Under the pieces are notes generated by a model. That model had not been told where the DNA came from. It saw only the letters and a list, made by a program, of their open reading frames with translations, and did not search any database. A stretch of DNA of 64,000 bases from Clostridiales bacterium NK3B98 (GTDB lineage Bacteria > Bacillota > Clostridia > Oscillospirales > Oscillospiraceae): NCBI GenBank assembly GCA_000421005.1, contig ATWA01000002.1:1-64000 (forward strand), given 5' to 3'. Below, piece by piece: positions 8,996 through 16,054 of the stretch. Both the position numbers and the translations under genes were made by a program. Within the stretch, counting starts at the first letter, position 1. Each line of letters begins with the position of its first letter.

Positions 8996-9484
8996 TCAGA
9001 ACTCCGTCTCCACCGGAGCCACCCCAAAGTATTCCTTGGTAACCGCCAGAGCGTCATTCAGCTCATGGCCGCTGACCAGAATGGAGATATCCACCTCCGA
9101 GGTGGTGACCAGCATCACCTGAATCCCCGCCTGCGCCAGCACAGAGAACACCTGTGCCGCCACCCCGGGGGTATGTACCATCTCCGGGTCGGAGAAGGCA
9201 AGCTTGGCGTTGCCGGGAAGAATTTCCGGCAAAATGGCGGGGTTTTCCTGACGCACCTTTGCCAATACCGCCAGAGCGTCCGCAAGGGCGCTGTCTGAAA
9301 TGGTAAAGCTGAGCCGGATGGTGCCGCCCTGAGGGGCAGTCTGGGAAATCATATCCACATTGACCCCGTGCTGGGACAGGGCGGACAGCACCGCCGCCAC
9401 CGCCTTGCTGTCGCAGGGCAGGGAGGACAGGGTAATCAGGGTCACATTGTGGGCATAGGCGATTTTTGCGATTGCGTGGCTCAT
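8996..9484 (-). CDS. free-standing aspartokinase-type ACT domain protein
   Basis: 162 aa made of two ACT modules resembling the C-terminal regulatory half of aspartate kinase: the second contains HTPGVAAQVFSVLA and the aspartokinase-like TSEVDISILV. There is no kinase domain. The ACT pair of aspartokinase binds lysine or threonine, and B. subtilis AKII has a separate regulatory beta subunit of about this size, made from an internal start in lysC; here a stand-alone gene is seen. It overlaps dapB by 4 bases and is the last gene of the riboswitch-controlled lysine operon. A regulatory subunit of an aspartokinase encoded elsewhere is inferred, not shown. Confidence 0.8.
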   Translation of the reverse strand: MSHAIAKIAYAHNVTLITLSSLPCDSKAVAAVLSALSQHGVNVDMISQTAPQGGTIRLSFTISDSALADALAVLAKVRQENPAILPEILPGNAKLAFSDPEMVHTPGVAAQVFSVLAQAGIQVMLVTTSEVDISILVSGHELNDALAVTKEYFGVAPVETEF

Positions 9485-10257
9485 TGTGCGCCTCCTTGGT
9501 TCTGCGCTGCCACCAGATCCTGCATATTGTACAGACCCGGTGCGGTAACGATGGACAGGAACTGAGCGGCTTTCACCGCACCGTTGGCGAAAATCTCCCG
9601 GCTCTGCGCCTCATGACGAATTTCCAGCACCTCGTCCCGCCCGGCGAAGATCACCTCATGGACGCCAACAATGGTGCCGCCCCGGACGGAGGAGAAGCCG
9701 ATCTCGTTTTTGGGACGGGGTTCCCGGCGGTCATGCCGGCCATAGTTGTATTCCGGTGTGTAGTTCAGCCCCTCCTTTGCCGCATCCGCCAGCATAATGG
9801 CGGTGCCGCTGGGAGCGTCCACCTTTCGGTTGTGGTGCCGCTCTACGATCTCAATGTCGCAGGAATCCCCCAGAATGGCGGCGGCTCTGCGAATCAGATC
9901 CAGCACCACGTTGATACCCAGACTCATGTTGGCGGAGCGGAAAATGGGCACCTGCTTTGACGCTTCATCTATCTGAGCGAGCTGTTGCTCAGAGTAGCCG
10001 GTGGTAGCCAGCACCAGCGGAATGTGCCGCTCCACGGCAAAGGCCAGCAGACCGTCCAGCGCCTTGGGGCTGGAAAAGTCGATGACTGCGTCTGCTTCGC
10101 CGGTGAAGTTGGCAGGGGAGACGAACACCGGATAATCCCGCTTGGCCTGATTCACATCAAACCCGGCGACCACTTCAATATTGCCGTCCGCCTTGCAGAT
10201 GGATTCCACCACCTGACCCATCTTTCCGTTGCAGCCGGAAATAATCATCTTTTGCAT
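9481..10257 (-). CDS. dapB: 4-hydroxy-tetrahydrodipicolinate reductase
   Basis: NAD(P)H-dependent reduction in the diaminopimelate/lysine pathway. N-terminal Rossmann glycine motif GCNGKMGQ; catalytic and substrate block ERHHNRKVDAPSGTA. 258 aa. The start is ATG at 10257, with GGGGGAA upstream; the same frame is open further upstream but that part overlaps dapA out of frame. Only 14 bases separate it from dapA, and it overlaps the ACT gene by 4 bases. Lysine-regulated through the operon's riboswitch. Confidence 0.95.
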   Translation of the reverse strand: MQKMIISGCNGKMGQVVESICKADGNIEVVAGFDVNQAKRDYPVFVSPANFTGEADAVIDFSSPKALDGLLAFAVERHIPLVLATTGYSEQQLAQIDEASKQVPIFRSANMSLGINVVLDLIRRAAAILGDSCDIEIVERHHNRKVDAPSGTAIMLADAAKEGLNYTPEYNYGRHDRREPRPKNEIGFSSVRGGTIVGVHEVIFAGRDEVLEIRHEAQSREIFANGAVKAAQFLSIVTAPGLYNMQDLVAAQNQGGAQ

Positions 10258-10271
10258 GACAATTCCCCCGC

Positions 10272-11156
10272 TTACAGCAGCCCGTACTCGGCCAGAATCT
10301 TTTTCAGGGCGGCCAAATTGCCCTCTTCCATCTCGCACATGGGCATACGGAACAGCCCTGCGTCCATGCCCATCAGGTTCATGGCGGTCTTCACCGGGAT
10401 GGGGTTGACCTCCATAAACATGGCGTCGTTCAGCTTTTGCAGCCTTGCCTGCATCTTGGCAGCCTGGGCAAAGTTTCCGTCCAGACACAGATGGGCCAGC
10501 TCATGCACTGCCTTGGGCATAATGTTTGCCAGCACCGAAATGACGCCCTTGCCGCCCATAGCCATCAGGGGCACCACCTGATCGTCGTTGCCTGACCACA
10601 GGTTCAGCTCGTCGCCGCACAGCCCACGGGTCTGGGAGACAAGAGTGAAGTTGCCGCTGGCCTCCTTCACGCCGTTGATGTTGGGGTGCTTGGAGAGCTC
10701 GTAGTAGGTGGAGGCTTTAAAGCTGGTTCCGGTGCGTCCGGGGACATGGTAGAGGATGATGGGGGTATGTACCCGGTCTGCCACATAGGTGTAGTGCTGA
10801 ATCAACCCCTTCTGGGTAGCTTTGTTGTAGTAGGGGGTGACCATCAGCAGTCCGTCCGCCCCGGCGCTCTCAGCGTGCTGGGAGAGAATCAGGGCGGAGT
10901 TGGTGTCGTTGCTGCCGGTTCCGGCGATGATCTTGACCCGGTGGTTGGCCTTCTGAATGGCGTACTCCACGGTAATCATGTGTTCATCCATGGTCTGGGT
11001 GGATGCCTCGCCGGTGGTGCCGCAAATGCAAATGGCGTCGGTGCCGTTTTCAATCTGGAACTCGATAAGCTGCCCCAGCTTTTCGTAGTCCACGCCGTCC
11101 GCCTTGTAGGGGGTGACAATGGCCACGCAGGAGCCGGTAAAAACGGGAGTCTTCAT
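10272..11156 (-). CDS. dapA: 4-hydroxy-tetrahydrodipicolinate synthase
   Basis: Condenses aspartate semialdehyde with pyruvate, the branch point to lysine and peptidoglycan diaminopimelate. TIM-barrel of the DapA/NAL family with catalytic Tyr in LYHVPGRTG and Schiff-base Lys in NGVKEASG. 294 aa. ATG at 11156 was chosen because AAGGAGA lies about 9 bases before it; an upstream in-frame ATG (11177) precedes that SD. Lies 33 bases after asd in the same operon. Confidence 0.95.
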   Translation of the reverse strand: MKTPVFTGSCVAIVTPYKADGVDYEKLGQLIEFQIENGTDAICICGTTGEASTQTMDEHMITVEYAIQKANHRVKIIAGTGSNDTNSALILSQHAESAGADGLLMVTPYYNKATQKGLIQHYTYVADRVHTPIILYHVPGRTGTSFKASTYYELSKHPNINGVKEASGNFTLVSQTRGLCGDELNLWSGNDDQVVPLMAMGGKGVISVLANIMPKAVHELAHLCLDGNFAQAAKMQARLQKLNDAMFMEVNPIPVKTAMNLMGMDAGLFRMPMCEMEEGNLAALKKILAEYGLL

Positions 11157-11189
11157 AGATGCGAGTCTCCTTTCCATAAGCGGTGAAAA

Positions 11190-12287
11190 TTACTTCCGGT
11201 CAATGTACCCCTCGGCGCACAGCAGCTCTGCCAGCAGCACACCGCCGCCGGCGGCACCACGAAGGGTATTGTGGCTCAGACCCACAAACTTGTAGTCATA
11301 CTGAGTGTCAGGACGCAGGCGGCCCAGAGAGATGGCCATGCCGCCCTCCAAGTCCCGCTGAAGTCTGGTCTGGGGGTAGTTGGGGTCTTCAAAGTAGTGC
11401 AGGAACTGCTTGGGAGCAGAGGGCAGCTCCAGCTCCTGTGCCCGGCCCTTGTAGCTGGCCCAGCACTCCTTGATCTCCTCCACAGAGGGCTTTACCCCAT
11501 CGGGGAAGGAGAAGAACACGGCGGCCATGTGACCGTCAGACACCGGCACCCGGAGGCACTGGCTGGTGATGGCGGGAACAGTGGCGTCCTCGATGTGGTC
11601 GCTCTGAATGGTGCCCCAAAGCTTCATGGGCTCCTGTTCGCTTTTTTCCTCTTCGCCGCCGATGTAGGGGATGACGTTATCCACCATCTCAGGCCATGTG
11701 TCGAAATTCTTGCCTGCGCCGGAGATTGCCTGATAGGTGCAGACCAGCGCGTTTTTCAGCCCGTACTTTTCCCGCAGAGGGTGCAGGGCGGGAACGTAGC
11801 TTTGCAGGGAGCAGTTGCTCTTCACGGCGATAAAGCCCCGCTTGGTGCCAAGGCGCTTGCGCTGGGCGTCAATGATCTGGATGTGCTGGGGATTGATCTC
11901 CGGCACCACCATAGGTACGTCAGGGGTGTGGCGGTGGGCGGAGTTGTTGGACACCACCGGGCACTCATGCTTTGCATAGGCCTCTTCCAGCGCCTTGATT
12001 TCGTCCTTCTTCATGTTCACGGCGCAGAAGGTGAAATCCACCTTGGCGCAGTAGGCGTCCATATCCGCCTCGGCATCCATGACGATGATATTCTTCACAG
12101 ACTCGGGCATGGGGGTCTTCATCAGCCAGCGGCTGCCCACTGCTTCGGCGTAGGTCTTGCCGGCGCTGCGCTTGCTGGCAGCCAGAGCGACAATCTCAAA
12201 CCAGGGGTGGTTCTCCAGCAGAGTGACAAAACGCTGTCCCACCATGCCGGTACAGCCCACCACGCCAACCTTATACTTTTCCATCAT
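11190..12287 (-). CDS. asd: aspartate-semialdehyde dehydrogenase
   Basis: Reduces aspartyl phosphate to aspartate semialdehyde, the common precursor of lysine, threonine, methionine and diaminopimelate. NADP-binding GCTGMVGQRF at the N terminus and the catalytic Cys in SNCSLQSYVP. The length (365 aa) and sequence style match the archaeal/fungal-type Asd rather than the short E. coli type. Two adjacent ATGs (12287, 12284) follow GGAGG; the second has the better spacing. First gene of asd-dapA-dapB-ACT, controlled by the lysine riboswitch upstream. Confidence 0.94.
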   Translation of the reverse strand: MMEKYKVGVVGCTGMVGQRFVTLLENHPWFEIVALAASKRSAGKTYAEAVGSRWLMKTPMPESVKNIIVMDAEADMDAYCAKVDFTFCAVNMKKDEIKALEEAYAKHECPVVSNNSAHRHTPDVPMVVPEINPQHIQIIDAQRKRLGTKRGFIAVKSNCSLQSYVPALHPLREKYGLKNALVCTYQAISGAGKNFDTWPEMVDNVIPYIGGEEEKSEQEPMKLWGTIQSDHIEDATVPAITSQCLRVPVSDGHMAAVFFSFPDGVKPSVEEIKECWASYKGRAQELELPSAPKQFLHYFEDPNYPQTRLQRDLEGGMAISLGRLRPDTQYDYKFVGLSHNTLRGAAGGGVLLAELLCAEGYIDRK

Positions 12288-12345
12288 GATTCCTCCAAAC
12301 CAAACAGGACACAGTCCCAGTTTATGCGATACTTTGATACAGGTG

Positions 12346-12383
12346 CAAAAAAAGAAATCAGCCCGTTGAAAACGTGCTGATCC
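12346..12383 (-). terminator. lysine riboswitch terminator
   Basis: On the minus strand ATCAGCACGTT and AACGGGCTGAT pair (10 of 11 positions) around TTC, followed by TTCTTTTTTT. It lies between the aptamer and asd, as expected for premature termination when lysine is bound. Confidence 0.88.
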
Positions 12384-12420
12384 TGTACTATAATGTGCAT
12401 TGCGTTATGCAGGCACATCC

Positions 12421-12608
12421 ACAGTGCAGATCAGCGCAACACCGGAAGGGAAACCTGCCGGTGACAGTCAGCAGATTGTTCATCTGCTGCCCAGGCGGCT
12501 CGTCATCGCCACGCGAACCCCTTCGGCGGCGTACCCTTTCCCGCTGCCTCACGGAGCGGCGACGCTCTCAGCAGCGGTACTGATGCAAACCGCACCTCTA
12601 TTCTGCTC
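12421..12608 (-). promoter_or_regulatory. lysine riboswitch (L-box) aptamer
   Basis: Read on the minus strand, the leader has the conserved L-box elements: AGAGGTGCGG near the 5' end, CATCAGTA, a GAGAGC segment, GGGAAAGGGTACGCCG with CGAAG, TGGCGATGA, and a CACCGG hairpin. P1 strands GAGCAGA and TCTGC close the structure. It sits between a good promoter and a terminator ahead of asd-dapA-dapB. Recognition is by motif; a covariance search was not possible. Confidence 0.9.
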
Positions 12609-12612
12609 TGTT

Positions 12613-12641
12613 ATGATACCACGCCCCCCTTGCACCGTCAA
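12613..12641 (-). promoter_or_regulatory. promoter of the lysine operon
   Basis: Minus strand -35 TTGACG (12641-12636), 17-base spacer, -10 TATCAT (12618-12613). Predicted start near 12607 coincides with the 5' edge of the lysine aptamer. Confidence 0.8.
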
Positions 12642-12716
12642 GGCTAATATCCTGCAAAAATTGCCAATCCTGACCGGGGTTTCCCGGCACTCTGTAAACG
12701 ATTTGAGGAAAGAACA

Positions 12717-13739
12717 TTGAAAACAAGTGATTTTTACTACGACCTGCCCCCGGAGCTGATCGCCCAGACCCCTCTGGAACGCCGGGACGGCTCCCGGCTG
12801 CTGACGCTGGACAAGAATACCGGCGCCATCGGCCATCATCATTTCTACGACCTGCCCTCCTTCCTCCGCCCTGGTGACTGCCTGGTCATGAACAACTCCC
12901 GGGTGCTGCCCGCCCGGCTCATCGGCAGACGGGAGAGCGGCGGCGTGTGCGAGGTGCTGCTGCTCATTGACCGGGGAGAGAAGACATGGGAATGTCTGGT
13001 CAAGCCGGGAAAAAAGCTGCGGGAGGGAGCAAAAGTCACCTTCGGTGAGGGAGAACTCACCGCTGAAGTAACAAAGGTGCTGCCTGACGGCAACCGCCTT
13101 GTCCGCTTTGACTATGAGGGCATCTTTTTGGAGACACTGGAACGGCTGGGCAAAATGCCCCTGCCCCCTTATATCAAGGAGGAGTTGGAGGATCAGGAGC
13201 GGTACCAGACGGTGTATTCCAAAGTCACCGGCTCCGCCGCCGCCCCAACCGCCGGGCTCCACTTTACCCCGGAGCTGCTTGCCCAGATCGAAGCCATGGG
13301 GGTGCGTCTTGCCTATGTGACATTGCATGTGGGGCTGGGAACCTTCCGCCCGGTGAAGGCGGAGAACATAGAGCAGCACGATATGCACTCGGAATACTGC
13401 CTGATCCCCCCGGAGACGGCGGAAATCATCAACGAGACCAAACGCAGCGGCGGACGGGTGATCTGCGTAGGCACCACCTCCTGCCGCACGGTGGAGAGCT
13501 TTGCCAACGAGGACGGCACCGTCCGGGCAGAGGGAGGCTGGACTCAGATTTTCATTTACCCCGGCTACCGCTTCAAGACGCTGGACGCATTGGTGACCAA
13601 CTTCCACCTCCCGGAGTCCACTCTGATTATGCTGGTGTCTGCGCTGGCAGGACGGGAGCATGTGCTTCATGCCTATGAAGAGGCGGTGCGGGAGCGGTAT
13701 CGGTTTTTCTCCTTTGGGGACGCCATGCTGATTTCATAA
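12717..13739 (+). CDS. queA: S-adenosylmethionine:tRNA ribosyltransferase-isomerase
   Basis: Converts preQ1 in tRNA to epoxyqueuosine using SAM. Full family sequence of 340 aa, from [16 protein letters not shown] through [10 protein letters not shown] and the closing SFGDAMLI. The start is TTG at 12717 with GAGGAAAG 4-5 bases upstream; family proteins begin exactly here. Followed 16 bases later by tgt, the next gene of the queuosine pathway. Transcribed away from the lysine operon; no clear promoter could be assigned. Confidence 0.94.
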   Translation: MKTSDFYYDLPPELIAQTPLERRDGSRLLTLDKNTGAIGHHHFYDLPSFLRPGDCLVMNNSRVLPARLIGRRESGGVCEVLLLIDRGEKTWECLVKPGKKLREGAKVTFGEGELTAEVTKVLPDGNRLVRFDYEGIFLETLERLGKMPLPPYIKEELEDQERYQTVYSKVTGSAAAPTAGLHFTPELLAQIEAMGVRLAYVTLHVGLGTFRPVKAENIEQHDMHSEYCLIPPETAEIINETKRSGGRVICVGTTSCRTVESFANEDGTVRAEGGWTQIFIYPGYRFKTLDALVTNFHLPESTLIMLVSALAGREHVLHAYEEAVRERYRFFSFGDAMLIS

Positions 13740-13755
13740 AAGGAAGGTCTCAACC

Positions 13756-14892
13756 ATGTTTGAACTGAAAAAGACCCAGGGCAGAGCCCGCCGGGGTGCC
13801 TTCACCACCCCCCACGGTACCGCCCAGACTCCGGTATTCATGAATGTGGGTACCCAAGGCGCTATCAAGGGCGCATTGGATGCGGGAGATCTGGAAGGGC
13901 TGGAATGCCAGATCGAGCTGTCCAATACCTACCACCTCCACGTCCGCCCCGGCGACGAGCTGGTGCGGGACATGGGAGGCCTGCACAGATTTATGAACTG
14001 GCACGGTCCTATCCTCACCGACAGCGGCGGCTTTCAGGTGTTCTCTCTGGCCAAACGAAAGGACATCAGGGAAGAAGGGGTCACCTTCCACTCCCATGTG
14101 GACGGCAGACACATTTTTATGGGACCGGAGGAATCCATGACCATTCAGGCCAATCTGGGCAGCGACATCGCCATGGCCTTTGATGAGTGCGTGGAAAACC
14201 CCTCCACCCATGAATATGTGGAGCAGTCGGTGCAGCGCACCCAGCGCTGGCTGGAACGGTGCATTGCCAAGCGGCAGGAGCTGGCAGAACAGGGCAGAAT
14301 GGTCAACCCGGGACAGGTGCTTTTTGCCATCAATCAGGGAGGCGTGTACCCTGACCTTCGCATTTGGCACGCCAAGACCATCTCCGCCATGGAGGGGGGC
14401 TTTGCCGGAGTTGCCATCGGCGGCCTTGCGGTGGGGGAGAGCACCCAGACCATGTATGACGTGATCGACGCGGTGGAGCCCTATCTGCCCAAGGACAAGC
14501 CCCGGTATCTCATGGGGGTGGGCACGCCCTCCAATATCATAGAGGCGGTCGCCCGGGGCGTGGACTTCTTTGACTGCGTCATGCCTGCCCGCAACGCCCG
14601 CCACGGCAAACTGTATACCTGGCAGGGTACTATTAACATCAAAAACGAGAAGTATAAGCTGGACGAGCGTCCCATCGAGGAGGGGTGTGGCTGTCCTGCC
14701 TGTCGCAGCCATTCCAGAGCCTACCTGCGCCATCTGTTCAAGGCGGAGGAGATGCTGGCCATGCGCCTTGCGGTGACCCACAATCTCTGGTTCTATAACC
14801 ACCTGATGACCGCCATCCGCAACGCCATTGACACCGATTCCTTTGACGATTTCCGCACTGAGTACAGCGGCAAGCTGACGCAGCGCCTGTAA
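13756..14892 (+). CDS. tgt: queuine tRNA-ribosyltransferase (TGT)
   Basis: Exchanges guanine-34 of GUN-anticodon tRNAs for preQ1. TIM-barrel with TDSGGFQVFSL (Asp89), GVGTP and DFFDCVMPARNARHG (270-284); the zinc site is C311, C313, C316 and H342. 378 aa, normal. Forms a pair with queA, and yajC follows with its own promoter; queA-tgt-yajC order is widespread in bacteria. SD AAGGAAGG precedes the ATG. Confidence 0.95.
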   Translation: MFELKKTQGRARRGAFTTPHGTAQTPVFMNVGTQGAIKGALDAGDLEGLECQIELSNTYHLHVRPGDELVRDMGGLHRFMNWHGPILTDSGGFQVFSLAKRKDIREEGVTFHSHVDGRHIFMGPEESMTIQANLGSDIAMAFDECVENPSTHEYVEQSVQRTQRWLERCIAKRQELAEQGRMVNPGQVLFAINQGGVYPDLRIWHAKTISAMEGGFAGVAIGGLAVGESTQTMYDVIDAVEPYLPKDKPRYLMGVGTPSNIIEAVARGVDFFDCVMPARNARHGKLYTWQGTINIKNEKYKLDERPIEEGCGCPACRSHSRAYLRHLFKAEEMLAMRLAVTHNLWFYNHLMTAIRNAIDTDSFDDFRTEYSGKLTQRL

Positions 14893-14916
14893 ATGGGAAA
14901 AAATTTCGGAAAAGCC

Positions 14917-14945
14917 TTGAAACACCGGGGCTTTTCCGGTATAAT
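14917..14945 (+). promoter_or_regulatory. promoter of yajC
   Basis: -35 TTGAAA (14917-14922), 17-base spacer, -10 TATAAT (14940-14945), about 48 bases before the yajC start. Confidence 0.82.
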
Positions 14946-14993
14946 TAGCACACTATGTCGGCGTAAGGCCGAGTACATCTGGAGGGAACAAAA

Positions 14994-15293
14994 ATGAGTC
15001 AGGAAATGATTTCCAGCCTTGTCATGATCGTGGCGATGGTCGCCATCTTCTATTTTATGCTGATCCGCCCGGAGAACAAGCGCAAGAAGCAGGCCGCTGA
15101 GATGCGCAACTCTCTGGCTGTGGGCGATGAAGTCACCACCATTGGCGGCATCGTGGGCACCATCTGCGCTGTGAAGAACAACTCCATCGTCATCGAGACC
15201 GGTGCTGACCGTGTCCGCATCGAGATGATGAAGTGGGCGATCTCCACCAAGGGCGTGCAGGTCACCGAGGAAGACGCCAGCGCCAAGAACTGA
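14994..15293 (+). CDS. yajC: preprotein translocase subunit YajC
   Basis: Small accessory protein of the Sec translocase (partner of SecD/SecF). One N-terminal membrane helix (about residues 6-24, ending in YFMLIRPENKRKK) and a cytoplasmic tail with the conserved LAVGDEVTTIGGIVGTI. 99 aa. AGGAGG-like SD GGAGGGA before the ATG. Has its own promoter and is followed by a hairpin that also carries the SD of the next gene. Confidence 0.93.
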   Translation: MSQEMISSLVMIVAMVAIFYFMLIRPENKRKKQAAEMRNSLAVGDEVTTIGGIVGTICAVKNNSIVIETGADRVRIEMMKWAISTKGVQVTEEDASAKN

Positions 15294-15315
15294 TCTGTCA
15301 GGTATAACCCAACTG

Positions 15316-15356
15316 CCTCCTGAATACCCTGAACAAAAAGGGATTCAGGAGGTTTT
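15316..15356 (+). promoter_or_regulatory. terminator-like hairpin that buries the SD of the next gene
   Basis: CCTCCTGAAT (15316-15325) pairs perfectly with ATTCAGGAGG (15343-15352); after one bulged A, CCCT pairs with AGGG; then TTTT. The AGGAGG at 15347-15352 is the SD of the gene starting at 15360. It could be a yajC terminator, an RNA structure limiting translation, or both. Confidence 0.7.
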
Positions 15357-15359
15357 GCT

Positions 15360-15764
15360 ATGCCCCAGGGTAAACAGGAACAGCTCAGTCCGCTTACTGC
15401 CGCAACTGCCCTTTTGGCTGCCTCTGCCATTGCTATGGCGGTCTCCATTGGCGTTATAGCGCTGTGCGCATGGTTGGTGGCAGGGGGGAGGCTGGAAGAA
15501 GACTGGCTGGACAAAGGAAGGATTTTGGCGGCATTCGTGGGATGCTTCACAGGAGGCGGCTATGCAGTTTGCTGCCTGAGAAAGCGCACGCTGCTCACAG
15601 CACTGGGCACTGGCGGGGGATTTCTGCTGCTGTGGCTGGCAGCAAGACTGGCTTTGGGGAACGGCGCAGGGGGCGAAAACCCGGCTGCCACCGTGATTTC
15701 TGCCCTTGTTGGCGCTGCCATGGCAGGTGTTTTGCTCTCTGGCAGTAAAAAAAGAAGAAAATGA
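15360..15764 (+). CDS. TIGR04086 family membrane protein
   Basis: 134-aa integral membrane protein with about four hydrophobic segments (residues roughly 15-42, 53-72, 78-98, 108-126) and a basic C-terminal tail (KKRRK). Composition and position between yajC and the SCIFF peptide match the TIGR04086 family, whose members commonly sit here in Clostridia. Function unknown. The SD AGGAGG lies 7 bases before the ATG but inside a stem. The scfA promoter begins directly after its stop codon. Confidence 0.75.
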   Translation: MPQGKQEQLSPLTAATALLAASAIAMAVSIGVIALCAWLVAGGRLEEDWLDKGRILAAFVGCFTGGGYAVCCLRKRTLLTALGTGGGFLLLWLAARLALGNGAGGENPAATVISALVGAAMAGVLLSGSKKRRK

Positions 15765-15793
15765 TTGAAATTGCCGGGAATAGATGTTATACT
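15765..15793 (+). promoter_or_regulatory. promoter of the SCIFF peptide gene
   Basis: -35 TTGAAA (15765-15770), 17-base spacer, -10 TATACT (15788-15793), 33 bases before the GTG start at 15826. Confidence 0.82.
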
Positions 15794-15825
15794 AAGGGCA
15801 AGAACCTGTTGAGGAGGGAATTCCT

Positions 15826-15969
15826 GTGAAACACATCAAGACGCTCAATGGCGCTACTCTGAAGCAGAGCGCATGCAGTGGCGGCTGTGGCGAGTGCCAG
15901 ACTTCCTGCCAGTCCGCCTGCAAGACCTCTTGCACCGTTGCCAACCAGCAGTGCGAGCAGCAGAAGTAA
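15826..15969 (+). CDS. scfA: SCIFF ribosomally made peptide precursor (six-cysteines-in-forty-five family)
   Basis: 47-aa precursor, GTG start at 15826 with AGGAGG (15812-15817) 8 bases upstream. Begins MKHIKTLNG as in the family and carries the core CGECQTSCQSACKTSCTV. Cysteines at 17, 21, 24, 28, 32, 36 and 43, so seven rather than the six that name the family; the extra one is C17. In the studied clostridial homologue CteA a Cys32-Thr37 thioether is made by the radical-SAM partner, and C32 and T37 are both present here at the same positions. The maturase lies immediately downstream. The biological role of SCIFF peptides is unknown. Confidence 0.95.
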   Translation: MKHIKTLNGATLKQSACSGGCGECQTSCQSACKTSCTVANQQCEQQK

Positions 15970-15983
15970 TCAGGCATTTTTGC

Positions 15984-16021
15984 AGAATGGACACATTGGA
16001 CTGCTCCGATGTGTCCATTCT
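15984..16021 (+). terminator. hairpin between SCIFF peptide and maturase genes
   Basis: Perfect 13-bp stem AGAATGGACACAT / ATGTGTCCATTCT with a 12-base loop, followed by a poor T tract (GTATCTTATAATG). Probably partial termination or 3'-end protection, giving more peptide mRNA than enzyme mRNA. A TATAAT at 16028-16033 has no matching -35. Confidence 0.65.
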
Positions 16022-16054
16022 GTATCTTATAATGACAAAGGAGAATGACCCAAT

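Noticed and set aside
16028-16033. TATAAT as a separate promoter for the SCIFF maturase.
   Set aside because: No -35 element 16-18 bases upstream; that place is the hairpin arm.
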